In this document: positions 35,101-44,267 of the stretch, one piece after another | Position numbering within the stretch: position 1 is the stretch's first letter | Layout of the letters: each line of letters starts with the position of its first letter | Assembly: GCA_021647365.1 (NCBI GenBank) | Contig: JAKIUW010000005.1 | Location: 49,154-113,153 of the forward strand | Length of the DNA stretch: 64,000 nt | Direction of reading: 5' to 3' | DNA from: Cocleimonas sp. | Lineage (GTDB): Bacteria > Pseudomonadota > Gammaproteobacteria > Thiotrichales > Thiotrichaceae | Notes under the pieces: model-generated | Seen by the model: only the letters and a program-made list of their open reading frames with translations | What the model was told of the DNA's origin: nothing | The model's database searches: none | Program-made: the position numbers and the translations under genes

Positions 35101-37365
35101 ATCTTTTAGAATAACCAGTAAGCGATTGTTTCTATTGTTGATATTAATATCAACACCTTTCCAACGACGAATCGTCACGGTGCGCGACTCATTGGTGTTG
35201 CTACCATCATAATTTAAGGCGCTGACTTTTTTGCCATTAAGGAGTACTTCAACCTTATGCTGTGGCGAGCTTTGGATAATAATTTTTGTTGAAGCCACAG
35301 CAGGCACATAATTGTTTTTTGGCCAGAGAATATCGAAGCCTTTTGGCGCTGTTTTTAAGTATTCCTTGCCATAGGTTTTTAAAGGATTAATTTCTTTGGT
35401 ATCGTCTAGCGTATTTTGTTTCGATGCTGTAAAAGTGGGGGGGTGTGCTTCGACTTCGCTCAGCAGAACTGCTTTGGGCTTATTTAAGCTTTTAGCGACA
35501 TGGAAATTCACATGCCATAAAGAGCCTGCTTGTAAAGTAACAAACTGTGATCTTGCGTTGCCCGCATGTCTTGTTGAGCCTTGGCAGATGATAGGCTCAT
35601 AAGTGGCAGTTGTTGTGGCTGTTTGTGTGCTCAAGCTAAGCTCATCAATCTGCAGCACATGCACGCCAGCTTGTACACCTTCCATATGCCAGAAGCCTTC
35701 TTCATCACTTAGTACGCTACGCCCAGTTTCATTAAAGATACGCGCATCTTTTAAGACTTTGGCATCCTTTCCTGTTTCACAGCCAATGTACACACGACCT
35801 GTCAGTATGCTTTTGCTACGCATCAAATCATCTTTAATCGTGACGCTTGCATGAGCCGTATTGGATTTGAAGTTAGCGCTACTCAAGTAAGCCTTATTAA
35901 CGGCTTTGCCAATCTGTACGCCTGCAGTAATTTTTGTGAGGTAGTCAATCGTCCATACCTGCCCAACTGCCATATTACCAAGGTTCATGTTTAGGGTGCG
36001 ACCATTCGTGTTTACACCACTGCTAAGTAATACACCATTGAGACTAGCCGTATTAGGCATGTATCGAAAACCTAACGGTAAGGTATCAATCAGTTTAAGG
36101 TTCGATATTGAAAAGTTAGTGCTATTGCGAAATCTTAGTGTGTAGCGAACTAACTCACCCATCGATGCCGTTTCTTTATCTGCCGTTTTAGTTAATGCAA
36201 CGCCAGTATCAGGAACAACCAAAGCAGCCGTCGCGCTGGTATCTGTTTGATCTTCAGCATCGTGATAACTTACGCTGATTTGGCTGCCTTCTTGTAGTGA
36301 TAACACACCATTTTGTATGCTAGCAGAGTTAGAAGTTGTAAGTAGTACGCCTCTGAATATGCCAGAATTTGGTGCTGTTTCTTGAAGGAGTAAAACTTCG
36401 GTATCATTGGTGCCAGGAACCGTTACAGTCACAATGACTGTTTCAATTAACGTAGGATCGGTATTCTGATCTAAGTCTTCTAACTGAATAACAATAGGGT
36501 CTAATAGCGAGTATTGAGACGCATCAATTAAAAGTTGAGGGTTAGGCAAGCTTACCGTTGTTCCATCCGCTAGCGTAATAGTATTTACTTCCTGCCAGTC
36601 TTTTCCGCCACTTTGATTACTATTATAAGAAGTAGGGCGAATAATTTGGTCTGTTCCATTCTCATTAATTTTTAGGAATGTAATGGTGGACGGAGTACGC
36701 AGTGCAATATTTACCGTTGCTTGTGCTTGTGAAGAGGTTGCTGTATCTGATTCTGCAATCGCACGATTAGTCACCGTGCCACTGGTATTTACATCCACAT
36801 CATAAGTAATCGTCCAATTAGTATTGGTCGGCATATTCCCTAAAGTGAAAGAGAGCTGAGTGCCAGAGTAAATGACTTGGCTGTTATTTAGATTGGCATT
36901 GTTTAGCTTAGCTGTTCCCGCTTGATAATTAAGACCTGCAGGAAGCGTATCTTTAATAAGCACATTACTTAAAGCATGATTATTCGGGTTGCTTACTAGC
37001 AATGTATAAGTCAGTGTGTCACCTGTAGAAACATTGGGTGTATTGGCTTGTTTGCTTAAGGTGATGACATCAGAAGGCGTAACCACAGTATCTTTTGTGA
37101 ATTGAACACTGTTTGATAACTGATGCGTTGTCCCATTAATGGAATAATTTGCCGTGGCGGTATTGGTAATAATTGTCTCAGCGTAAACAGGTGTGCTGAT
37201 GGCGATAATACCCGCGTAAAAAATAATACAGGCAAGCACAGCCAGATAGTGCAAAAAGACATTAAGCCCTTTTGCACTATCTGAAAGAGGGTTGATCCTC
37301 TTAATGAAGCTGTTGTAAGAATTATTCATACTATGCTTGTTTTTATTATTTAATGAGCTTCCCAT
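32131..37365 (-). CDS. Giant DUF11 / outer-membrane beta-barrel-like protein
   Basis: 1744 residues. An export signal lies at about 38-62 (hydrophobic, ending VYAE), after a long N-tail; Met13 is an alternative start. DUF11 domains cover about 95-215 and 385-510 (SKQANTPNVSTGDTLTYTLL and LTKTADKETASMGELVRYTL). A carboxypeptidase-like region is near 520-570 (GRVYIGCETGKDAKVLKD). About 900-1744 is rich in alternating polar/aromatic strands with Asp/Asn turns (DYDAGTLFFKFPVTGRD; AFLSFEYKFDQDSF), as in large outer-membrane barrels. Residues about 631-650 are encoded by a composite C7/CTTCGACT repeat (35425-35472) without loss of frame. Middle of the DUF11 run. A surface anchor or export pore for its neighbours is plausible but unproven. 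Confidence 0.75.
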   Translation of the reverse strand: MGSSLNNKNKHSMNNSYNSFIKRINPLSDSAKGLNVFLHYLAVLACIIFYAGIIAISTPVYAETIITNTATANYSINGTTHQLSNSVQFTKDTVVTPSDVITLSKQANTPNVSTGDTLTYTLLVSNPNNHALSNVLIKDTLPAGLNYQAGTAKLNNANLNNSQVIYSGTQLSFTLGNMPTNTNWTITYDVDVNTSGTVTNRAIAESDTATSSQAQATVNIALRTPSTITFLKINENGTDQIIRPTSYNSNQSGGKDWQEVNTITLADGTTVSLPNPQLLIDASQYSLLDPIVIQLEDLDQNTDPTLIETVIVTVTVPGTNDTEVLLLQETAPNSGIFRGVLLTTSNSASIQNGVLSLQEGSQISVSYHDAEDQTDTSATAALVVPDTGVALTKTADKETASMGELVRYTLRFRNSTNFSISNLKLIDTLPLGFRYMPNTASLNGVLLSSGVNTNGRTLNMNLGNMAVGQVWTIDYLTKITAGVQIGKAVNKAYLSSANFKSNTAHASVTIKDDLMRSKSILTGRVYIGCETGKDAKVLKDARIFNETGRSVLSDEEGFWHMEGVQAGVHVLQIDELSLSTQTATTTATYEPIICQGSTRHAGNARSQFVTLQAGSLWHVNFHVAKSLNKPKAVLLSEVEAHPPTFTASKQNTLDDTKEINPLKTYGKEYLKTAPKGFDILWPKNNYVPAVASTKIIIQSSPQHKVEVLLNGKKVSALNYDGSNTNESRTVTIRRWKGVDININNRNNRLLVILKDKSGKEIARKTRTIHFSGEPASAEFLPEESVLIADGKTIPVIALRIKDEDGFPMRANTHGYFSLGKGPFQVKTLSETKDVLNLNESLAGNYKYHIEENGIARIELNPTTQSGEVELTVKFSTSTNRVNRNRKSSNNTIKAWLKPQLRDWILVGLAEGTIAHKTVSGNMKTLTDLNKSDDFYKRGRLAFYAKGQVKGKYLLTVAYDTHKAKQEVGSQLNGNIDPDAWYTIYADNSNNQYNAPSSRKLYLKIEKDNFYTVFGDFNTGLSVTELAKYERTLNGLKSEYKGKRYSYNAFISETSNSHHHEEIPGDGTSGLYHLSAGIVPNSETIKIEVRDRFHSEQIIQSRTLSRYQDYDIDYDAGTLFFKFPVTGRDRNFNPQLIIVDYDSETGNNKEIVAGGRVAVTTDNDKLEVGLSAIHVGKDKSKDDSLVAIDARYKITKDTEIRAEIAQSKTAKSQHNPVNAEILELEKQIANMEARLFYRKQGENFGIDSQASESGTKKIGAEVDYKVNDKTSINAEISQQDNLSNSNKRQLAEIGVKHRHEQVELSAGLRHSKEKLTDAGVHKTVTNDTILVGGSYTTKSGKVTYRANMEENINSSSSSGIEERSPNRKTIGVDIKITEGMTVFAEHEITDTDSANSKIKTQSSRLGVSQSLWKGAKAKTTYTKERTDQGQRDYATLGLSQRVKISKYLHADISIDHARTIKGTQKRFNENEPEVQGSQRDDYTAFSVGMGSQIKDWSWSGRFELREGDITDKTNLNLGLIHQLKNGKQVSAKFDYNESEDNLGNFEKTTKLSIGTAWHPKEKDFVFFSRLDLIDDKSNVTGLDATNTLTKKVVHNMHYNRQLNKKTQLSLHHGIKHVISTSEQTKHKTTIDTATIEIRRDISKMWDVGARAGYLHDWSGDTIETVAGVSVGVTPAKNARVEAGYNFEGFDDDDFDDNNYKRKGAFLSFEYKFDQDSFSGKDLPIRRLPNDEGSKQTQSKATSDKQ
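35425..35472 (+). repeat. Composite C7 + CTTCGACT repeat inside a reading frame
   Basis: A C7 arm (TGCTGTAAAAGTG-G6-TGTGCTT) runs directly into CGACTTCGCTCAGCAGAACTG. Read on the minus strand it encodes AVLLSEVEAHPPTFTAS of the 1744-residue protein. The same two parts abut in the same order at 56683-56730. Confidence 0.92.
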
Positions 37366-37477
37366 TTGGATGTTTTTCCAAATGGTGAACTCAATTATGT
37401 CGGTGTTTATTGACCGACGTATGTTTTTTACATTAAATAGGTAGGCACACTATAGATATGCCTACCTAATAACTAAC

Positions 37478-38545
37478 TTAATTAACAGTCGCTATAATTG
37501 TTAAAACAGCCGTACTACCCGCATTAAGGTCAAATCCTAGAGAAGTAACAGAATTACTTGAACCTGAAGTTACATCAGTAGGTGGGCCAGCATCGATAGA
37601 TACAGTAGGTGTACCTACAACAGTCATTGTGTTAGGTACGGTATCACTAAGTATAATACCTGTAGCACTCGCTGCACCTGCTACGTTTGATACAGTAATG
37701 GTGTAAGTAATCTCTGCACCAGGAATATGGTACTTATTACCTGTAACGGCAGCACCATTAATGGTCATTTCTGATACCGCTTGTGTTTTCTTAACCGTAA
37801 GGTCAGCAGTATTGATGATGTAAGTGCTTGTTGCAGAGTGCCATGCATTACGATCACCACCTACATCTGTGCCTGTACCTGTACCATCGGCAAAAACAAC
37901 ATCTGTAACACAGCTAGGTGTATTAGGTGTGCCTGATATACAACCAACGGTATCTGCTCCACTACTTGCAGTTACACCTGTAACTTCTGCTAATAAATCT
38001 ACAAGAGACTTAGCACCATTTGTTACCGTAGCACTACTTGCTGGAATATCACATTCAACCGTTACATTGACTACATCGCCACTGGCAATTGTTACTGGTA
38101 AAGCAGGTGCTGTAACAGTACAACCTGTTGAATTAAAGTCATCAGTGCCTACTGCTAATGCTAGGTTGTCTGTGGCAGTTAAAGTAAAGTCTTCAGTGCT
38201 GTTGCCTTCATTAGTTAATGTGTAAGTTAGCTCAGTGTTATCTGCTGCACCTGTTTGACCTGGCACTACATTTGTTGTAGTTGCACCCGTTACTAATAGG
38301 TCAACTTTCTTATCCACTACAAAAGTAGTTGCTGTACCATTTCCTGTTCCTGGTGTTGTGTTACCTGTTTCTGAACTTTCAATTGGTGTTTGATTTTGAC
38401 CACCAACGCTGTAGCTGATTGAAGCGGTATTATCAACCGCTGTACCTGCAGCTGTACCAATAGGTGCCGCTGATGCAGTGCTTGTGATAGCGCTTAAAAC
38501 TGCAACGCTGAGTAATGTTTTCATTATTTTAATTTTCATTTTCAT
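37478..38545 (-). CDS. Exported DUF11 protein
   Basis: 355 residues with a signal peptide (about 1-26, cleavage after ASA). AAGAGAGA before the ATG supports the start. The N-half has VDNTASISYSVGGQNQTPIE and TTFVVDKKVDLLVTG. A Cys-containing middle region follows (GCTV, VECDIPASS, VGCISG...SC). The C-half is a DUF11 domain (LTVKKTQAVSEM, then PGAEITYTITVSNV, ILSDTVP). Closely similar in order and motifs to the product of 39161-40282, so the two are paralogues. Same strand and spacing as the other DUF11 genes. Probably a secreted or surface-displayed subunit; no enzymatic motif. Confidence 0.78.
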   Translation of the reverse strand: MKMKIKIMKTLLSVAVLSAITSTASAAPIGTAAGTAVDNTASISYSVGGQNQTPIESSETGNTTPGTGNGTATTFVVDKKVDLLVTGATTTNVVPGQTGAADNTELTYTLTNEGNSTEDFTLTATDNLALAVGTDDFNSTGCTVTAPALPVTIASGDVVNVTVECDIPASSATVTNGAKSLVDLLAEVTGVTASSGADTVGCISGTPNTPSCVTDVVFADGTGTGTDVGGDRNAWHSATSTYIINTADLTVKKTQAVSEMTINGAAVTGNKYHIPGAEITYTITVSNVAGAASATGIILSDTVPNTMTVVGTPTVSIDAGPPTDVTSGSSNSVTSLGFDLNAGSTAVLTIIATVN

Positions 38546-38631
38546 ATCTCTCTTTTTAAGGTTTGTGTTTTTATATTTATTGTTTATAAATGATACTTTT
38601 TTTGTATTGTTGTTATATAAGTATCGATGGA

Positions 38632-39144
38632 TTAACGCAGGCGAACTCTAAATGCTACTGCCTGTTTTGTTCTTGGCGCCAGATTTCCTTGGTAGTGCCA
38701 ACGAATATGGGTGTAGTCAGAAGGTTTGGCTGGGTATAGTTTGCCGTCTCTTCCTCTTACCTTTAGCGTGCCTGCTTTCCCATAGTGTCTTCCGCCATCA
38801 ACAGAGAATACAGATTGCGTATTCTTGCCTTGAGCAGAGTTTGGTAAATAAACCGTGTGCTTAGGTATCGCGTTTACGATATTGATGTTCCCAGCAGGTT
38901 TATTGCTGATGTTCTCGTAGAAAGTATTGTATTGAACAATCTCTCCCGGTAATACTTTTGCGGCAGGGATAAAGCGATACGTTTGCTTCCCACCTTTATT
39001 GATGATTTCCATCTTTTGCATTTTTGAAGTCACTTTCAAATGCCCTTGTGGCGCGGCTACAGCTTGCGTTGTTAAAAATACGAGTGTGGCAACCACACCC
39101 AAAAGTGATTTTGCTGTAGCTATAAATGTATTGTTGATTTTCAT
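38632..39144 (-). CDS. Small exported DUF11-like protein
   Basis: 170 residues with a signal peptide (about 1-31, cleavage after AVAA). The rest is a single DUF11-like domain (KVLPGEIVQYNTFYENISNK, then IVNAIPKHTVYLPNSA). The C-terminus is basic (KQAVAFRVRLR). AAAGGACTAAC before the ATG supports the start. It lies 16 bp after the upstream DUF11 gene and 86 bp before the next one, so it is part of the same transcription unit. The simplest member of the set; possibly a cap, adaptor or minor subunit, which is inference. Confidence 0.75.
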   Translation of the reverse strand: MKINNTFIATAKSLLGVVATLVFLTTQAVAAPQGHLKVTSKMQKMEIINKGGKQTYRFIPAAKVLPGEIVQYNTFYENISNKPAGNINIVNAIPKHTVYLPNSAQGKNTQSVFSVDGGRHYGKAGTLKVRGRDGKLYPAKPSDYTHIRWHYQGNLAPRTKQAVAFRVRLR

Positions 39145-39160
39145 ATTGTTAGTCCTTTTT

Positions 39161-40282
39161 CTAATTAATAATGTAAGTTAGCTGGATTTCATGTTGGCTA
39201 CCTGCCGCGATGCTTCCCAGATTGATGGTTGCTGTATTGGCGGTTGTGCTTCCAAAGTCGCTATTATCTGCGACATCATTTTGATCACTTTGGTTTACAC
39301 TATCTAATTTGATAGTGGATGGTTTGTATTGCATATTGGCAGGCGTTGGATCAGTAATAACTACGTTGTCGATTGTGCCTGTTCCTACGGTTGTGATTTG
39401 TATTTTGTACGTGACCTCAGCGCCTACTACCGATGTGTTACCGCCCTGTGGGTCAATAATACTGACAATGCTTTTATCGATGGATAGGGTAGGTGGCGTT
39501 GTGATTATTGATACTACGTACTCTCTTCTGGCAGAGTGGCGAGCATCTCTATTATTATCATCGCTACCATTACTATCGGCAAAAATAGTGTCTACACTGT
39601 CGCTAGCATCAGGTGTTAGTGTCTCGCTGGTATCAGTACCATCGGAATTTTTCTCAGCGGTGGCAACAAGCGATAATAATGAATTATCACCTGCTTGCAT
39701 TGCTATTCCGCTTGAATTTGGTGGAATATCACATCTCACATTGATAGTAGCTTGCTGATCTGCTTTAAGTTTTATCGTAGCTGTTGTGGGTAAAATAACA
39801 CCCGTTAAAGGTGTGCCTGAAACCGATGTTACCGTGCTAACACAATTGCTAGTATCAAAGTCATCTGTGCCTAATGCGCTGTTAGTAGCGAGATTAAAGA
39901 CTTGAGTGTCATTACCTTCGTTGAGGAGGGTAAAGGTTACTTCAGCTTGTGAGTCGCCAGGTGATACATTGGCGTTATTATTTCCTGTTACCAGTAAATC
40001 AACTTTACGATCAACTTTGAACACAGTGTCCTGTCCGTTACCGATACCAGGCGCTGAATTACCAGTAGGAGAGCTTTCAATAGGCTCTTGCACCGTATTA
40101 CCGATTGAGTAAGTTACTAAAACTTTGTTAGAAATATCAGTGCCAGCAGCCACGCCTTGAGCAAATGTAGAATTAGATAAAACCATACTTAACAGGCAAA
40201 GTGCAGACATCAACAAGAAAGTTCTTGCTGAGGATTGTCCAAATATTCTTGGAGTGAGTCTGTTTTTTATTTTACTTTTCAT
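39161..40282 (-). CDS. Exported DUF11 protein, first gene of the run
   Basis: 373 residues with a signal peptide (about 18-42, cleavage after TFA). It shares with the 355-residue paralogue the string of motifs TYSIGNTVQEPIESS, GIGNGQDTVFKVDRKVDLL, LLNEGNDTQVFNLA, GTDDFDTSNC and a closing DUF11 domain (LSIDKSIVSI, VVGAEVTYKIQITTV). It heads the five-gene minus-strand run. The ribosome site is weak. The 346-bp upstream gap shared with the divergent ABC operon must hold its promoter. Confidence 0.76.
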   Translation of the reverse strand: MKSKIKNRLTPRIFGQSSARTFLLMSALCLLSMVLSNSTFAQGVAAGTDISNKVLVTYSIGNTVQEPIESSPTGNSAPGIGNGQDTVFKVDRKVDLLVTGNNNANVSPGDSQAEVTFTLLNEGNDTQVFNLATNSALGTDDFDTSNCVSTVTSVSGTPLTGVILPTTATIKLKADQQATINVRCDIPPNSSGIAMQAGDNSLLSLVATAEKNSDGTDTSETLTPDASDSVDTIFADSNGSDDNNRDARHSARREYVVSIITTPPTLSIDKSIVSIIDPQGGNTSVVGAEVTYKIQITTVGTGTIDNVVITDPTPANMQYKPSTIKLDSVNQSDQNDVADNSDFGSTTANTATINLGSIAAGSQHEIQLTYIIN

Positions 40283-40628
40283 TATTTTTAGTATTAACTA
40301 ATAAAGTGTAACTTATTGTTTTTACGAACTAATCCACATAAAGGAAAATAAGTTTTCTGGCTTTCTGGTATATACGTCGAAGAAAGGCAGTTTTATATAG
40401 TGATATGTTATAACAAGGCAGATGAATCAGAGATGAATGTAAGTAACTAAAAACTAATAAAAAACCAGTAATAACAAAACTTTAGAGTGAAAGCACACCC
40501 CCCCACTTTTACATGATAAATTAATAAACATCATGTAAAAGTGGGGGGGTGTGCTTTTGGCTTAATATATACATAGACTTTTAGCGACTTATCTACTTTA
40601 ATCGATATATAAACTCGCTGGAATTTAA
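40283..40628. other. Divergent intergenic region
   Basis: 346 bp between the DUF11 run and the nucleoside ABC operon. AT-rich, with one C7 hairpin (40490-40557). Promoters for both directions must lie here, but no convincing -35/-10 pair stands out. Confidence 0.5.
40490..40557. repeat. C7 repeat, inverted pair (hairpin)
   Basis: Perfect pair AAAGCACA-C7-ACTTTTACATGAT and inverse around a 12-nt AT-rich loop. The only pair lying between divergent genes. Confidence 0.95.
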
Positions 40629-42173
40629 ATGCCTCAATCATCAGACTATTTAATAGAACTCAAAGGAATCTGCAAAGCCTTCCCAGGAGTTTTAGCCAAT
40701 GATGATATTGATCTAAAAATTAAAGCAGGCGAAGTACACGCGTTACTGGGTGAAAATGGTGCGGGGAAATCCACGCTGGTCAAAATGATTTATGGCATCC
40801 TAAAGCAGGATGCTGGCACGATTCACTTTAATGGCGATCTAGTCGATATTAAAACCCCCGCAATCGCACGTGAGCTTGGCGTAGCAATGGTATTCCAACA
40901 TTTTTCTTTGTTTGATTCTTTAACGGTCGTGGAAAATATTTCACTCGGCATGGATCATTCTTCTGATCTTGCAACACTGGCGGATCAAATTACTGAGCTT
41001 TCAAAACGCTACGGTTTACCGCTTGATCCGCATCGTCATGTTTATACACTTTCTGTGGGTGAGCGCCAACGTATTGAAATTATTAGATGTTTATTGCAAG
41101 AACCTAAACTATTGATAATGGATGAGCCGACGTCAGTGCTCACGCCTCAAGAAGTTGAAAAGTTATTTGTAACGCTCAAAAGGTTATCAGAAGAGGGCAT
41201 GGCGATTTTATATATCAGCCATAAACTCGATGAAATCAAAGCACTTTGCCATAACGCAACAATTCTACGTTTGGGTAAAAAGGTGGGGACAGTATCCGTT
41301 GCTGATGAAAGCACACAATCGCTAGCTGCGATGATGATGGGTGAAGAACTTAAAGAGTTAAAGCATCCCGAAGCTGTTGAATTAGGCGATACTCGATTGG
41401 AAGTAAAAGACTTGAGTTTGCCCGCAGATGATCCACTAGGAATTTCATTACGCAATATAAATCTGCAAGTACGCGGTGGTGAAGTTGTTGGTATAGCAGG
41501 TGTTGCAGGCAATGGGCAAGATGAGCTGTTGCGCGCATTAAATGGCGAGCAACGCACTCTTGATAGTATCGATAGTATTGAACTGGAAGGTAAGGCAGTG
41601 GGTAAACTAAACCCGAATAGTCGACGGGTGAATTTTGGTTTAGCCAGTGTGCCTGAAAAGCGATTAGGGCATGGTGCAACACCCGATATGAGCCTTGTGG
41701 ATAACGCTTTTTTAACTGCTTACCAACATTTAAAATTGCTTAAAAATGGCTTGATTGATTACGCAAAAACAAGACAGTTTGCAGAAAAAATCATTGCAGA
41801 TTATGGGGTTAAGACACCTAACTCAGATGTTCCTGCAGGTAGCTTGTCAGGCGGAAATTTACAAAAATTTATTGTCGGGCGCGAGCTTAGCCAAAACCCT
41901 GATATTCTCGTTATCGCACAACCCACATGGGGCGTGGATGCGGGGGCTGCGCAAACTATTCGCCAAGCTATTCGTGAGTTGGCTGCAAAGGGTGCGGCAG
42001 TTTTGGTTATCTCGCAAGACTTGGATGAACTAATGGAAATCACAGATCGTATCGGTGCAATTTGTGGCGGTGTGGTTTCTGAATTTTACCCAACCTCAGA
42101 GATGAGTATTGATAAAGTTGGCATGTTAATGGCAGGTGTTTCGTTGGAAGAGGGTGTTTCAGATGTTGCCTAG
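40629..42173 (+). CDS. BMP-type nucleoside ABC importer, ATP-binding protein
   Basis: 514 residues with two fused ABC domains. The first has Walker A GENGAGKSTL near 42, signature LSVGERQRIEI near 141 and Walker B LLIMDEPTSVLTP near 160. The second has a degenerate Walker A (GVAGNGQDELLRAL) near 292 and signature LSGGNLQKFIVGREL near 407. This pattern is typical of sugar/nucleoside importers such as NupO/YufO and RbsA. It heads an operon with two permeases and a BMP-family binding lipoprotein. The first permease start lies inside its last codons. Confidence 0.92.
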   Translation: MPQSSDYLIELKGICKAFPGVLANDDIDLKIKAGEVHALLGENGAGKSTLVKMIYGILKQDAGTIHFNGDLVDIKTPAIARELGVAMVFQHFSLFDSLTVVENISLGMDHSSDLATLADQITELSKRYGLPLDPHRHVYTLSVGERQRIEIIRCLLQEPKLLIMDEPTSVLTPQEVEKLFVTLKRLSEEGMAILYISHKLDEIKALCHNATILRLGKKVGTVSVADESTQSLAAMMMGEELKELKHPEAVELGDTRLEVKDLSLPADDPLGISLRNINLQVRGGEVVGIAGVAGNGQDELLRALNGEQRTLDSIDSIELEGKAVGKLNPNSRRVNFGLASVPEKRLGHGATPDMSLVDNAFLTAYQHLKLLKNGLIDYAKTRQFAEKIIADYGVKTPNSDVPAGSLSGGNLQKFIVGRELSQNPDILVIAQPTWGVDAGAAQTIRQAIRELAAKGAAVLVISQDLDELMEITDRIGAICGGVVSEFYPTSEMSIDKVGMLMAGVSLEEGVSDVA

Positions 42174-43248
42174 ATTGATACCTCGATTAGAGAAAAGACA
42201 AACACCCTCAAAAGCGATGATCTACTTGTCGCCTTTATTAGCAATATTTCTTACGTTAATTTCCAGCGTGGTTTTATTCTTAATTATGAATGTATCGCCA
42301 CTTGAAGCGTTACATGCTTTCTTTATCAAACCTATTTCAACTATCTACGGCTTGACAGAGTTGGCGGTTAAAGCGACACCGCTGGTATTGATCGGTGTAG
42401 CACTCTCGCTAGGTTTTCGTGCGGGCGTGTGGAATATTGGCGCGGAAGGTCAGTTGATTTTAGGTGGTATCTTTGGTGGCGCAACGGCTTTGTTTTTCTA
42501 TGAAAAAACAGGCTTTTACATCATTCCTTTAATCTTAATTGCAGGTGTTGTGGGTGGCATGTTGTGGGCGGGGATTGTGGCTTTCTTGCGAACGAAGTTT
42601 AATGCCAATGAAATCTTAACCAGCTTGATGTTGAGCTATGTTGCTAGCCTTTTACTCAATTTGCTAATTCATGGCCCACTGAAAGACCCTGATGGATTTA
42701 ACTTTCCTGAGTCACGATTATTTAGTGATTCGGCGTTGTTGCCTATTTTATATGATGGAACACGCTTGCATATCGGCGCAATCATTGCCTTGCTTGCAGT
42801 GGGTTTAGGTTGGATTCTATTGTCCCGCACTCTGTTAGGCTATCAAATAAAAGTCACAGGCGATGCGCCTGCCGCTGGGGAATACGCAGGTTTTAGTCAT
42901 TCTAAAATCATTTGGATTACTCTGTTGTTGAGCGGTGGCGTAGCAGGGCTTGCGGGGGCGATTGAAGTATCAGGACCGATTGGTCAACTTCTGCCGACGA
43001 TTTCTCCGGGCTACGGATTTACCGCTATTATCGTGGCTTATGTTGGGCGCTTGCATCCTGTGGGTGTATTGTTTGCGGGCTTGTTATTGGCATTAACGTA
43101 TCTAGGTGGGGAGACGGCTCAAATCAGCCTGAAACTACCGATTGCGGTAACAGGTGTTTTCCAAGGTTTATTATTATTCTTCTTGCTCGCCAGTGACGTG
43201 TTGATTCATTACCGCATCCAGTTTGGCAAGCAAGGAGCAATAGCGTAA
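42163..43248 (+). CDS. Nucleoside ABC importer permease 1
   Basis: 361 residues from ATG 42163, which overlaps the end of the ATPase gene by 11 bp and has GGAAGAGGG upstream. A longer frame from 42136 lacks support. About eight to ten membrane segments of the BPD_transp_2 type (LSLGFRAGVWNIGAEGQLILGGIF is the family motif; LGYQIKVTGDAPAAGEYAG is the cytoplasmic loop that contacts the ATPase). Pairs with permease 2 to form the channel. Confidence 0.92.
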   Translation: MLPRLIPRLEKRQTPSKAMIYLSPLLAIFLTLISSVVLFLIMNVSPLEALHAFFIKPISTIYGLTELAVKATPLVLIGVALSLGFRAGVWNIGAEGQLILGGIFGGATALFFYEKTGFYIIPLILIAGVVGGMLWAGIVAFLRTKFNANEILTSLMLSYVASLLLNLLIHGPLKDPDGFNFPESRLFSDSALLPILYDGTRLHIGAIIALLAVGLGWILLSRTLLGYQIKVTGDAPAAGEYAGFSHSKIIWITLLLSGGVAGLAGAIEVSGPIGQLLPTISPGYGFTAIIVAYVGRLHPVGVLFAGLLLALTYLGGETAQISLKLPIAVTGVFQGLLLFFLLASDVLIHYRIQFGKQGAIA

Positions 43249-44168
43249 TGGATATTCTAATAGCAGCTATCTTAACCATTATCACCGCCGCAACACCGTT
43301 GTTATTTGCTGCATTGGGTGAGCTTGTTACCGAGAAGTCAGGTGTGCTTAATTTAGGGATTGAAGGCATGATGATTATGGGCGCGATTATCGGCTTCTTT
43401 ACCGTACATCAAACAGATAGCGCTTTTATTGCCATCATTGCCAGTATGATCGCAGGGGCGTTAACCGCCACTATTTTTGCAATTCTAGTGTTAAAATTTC
43501 ATGCCAGCCAAGTGCCTACAGGGCTGGCTTTAACCATTTTTGGCATTGGACTTAGCGCATTGATTGGGCAAAGCATGATTGGCGTGGCGTATGAAGGAAT
43601 TCCCAAAATTGCCATTCCGGGTTTATCCTCAATTCCTGTTATTGGCGATATATTTTTCAATCAAGATGGCTTGGTGTATTTTTCCATTTTTATGGTTGTT
43701 GCAACCATGTGGTTTTTAAATAAAACCCGCGCTGGACTAATTTTACGCGCCGTAGGTGATTCACACGATGCCGCACACGCAATGGGCTATTCAGTAATCA
43801 AGATTCGTTTCTTAGCGACCCTATTTGGTGGCGCAATGGCAGGTGTAGGCGGCGCATATTTGTCGCTGGCTTATTCGCCATTATGGGTTGAAGGCATGAC
43901 AGCAGGGCGTGGTTGGATAGCGCTGGCATTGGTAGTATTTGCCAGTTGGCGAGTAGGGCGTGTGTTGCTCGGTGCTTATTTGTTCGGCGGTATCACTATC
44001 TTGCAACTACACGCCCAAGCGTTGGGAATAGCGGTTCCGTCACAAATAATGTCGATGTTGCCGTATTTAGCGACCATTCTTGTTTTGGTGATAATTTCGC
44101 GCGACAAGTCAAAAATCAAACTCAATTCGCCCGCAAGTTTAGGCAAAGCTTTTCATCCAAGTAGATAA
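43248..44168 (+). CDS. Nucleoside ABC importer permease 2
   Basis: 306 residues with about eight membrane segments. Its ATG overlaps the stop of permease 1 (TAATG), so translation is coupled. BPD_transp_2 family: GELVTEKSGVLNLGIEGMMIMG at the N-terminus and LILRAVGDSHDAAHAMGYSV, the ATPase-contact loop. In BMP systems two different permeases form a heterodimer, and the order permease 1 - permease 2 is as in yufP-yufQ. A 99-bp gap separates it from the binding protein. Confidence 0.92.
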   Translation: MDILIAAILTIITAATPLLFAALGELVTEKSGVLNLGIEGMMIMGAIIGFFTVHQTDSAFIAIIASMIAGALTATIFAILVLKFHASQVPTGLALTIFGIGLSALIGQSMIGVAYEGIPKIAIPGLSSIPVIGDIFFNQDGLVYFSIFMVVATMWFLNKTRAGLILRAVGDSHDAAHAMGYSVIKIRFLATLFGGAMAGVGGAYLSLAYSPLWVEGMTAGRGWIALALVVFASWRVGRVLLGAYLFGGITILQLHAQALGIAVPSQIMSMLPYLATILVLVIISRDKSKIKLNSPASLGKAFHPSR

Positions 44169-44267
44169 CAAATGTGATAAACAAATACGATAAAACTTTG
44201 CTACACTCTTGATTGTTAAAAAAGTATTAAAACCCAACCCCCAGAAATCCAAGGAATCGGAGAAACC

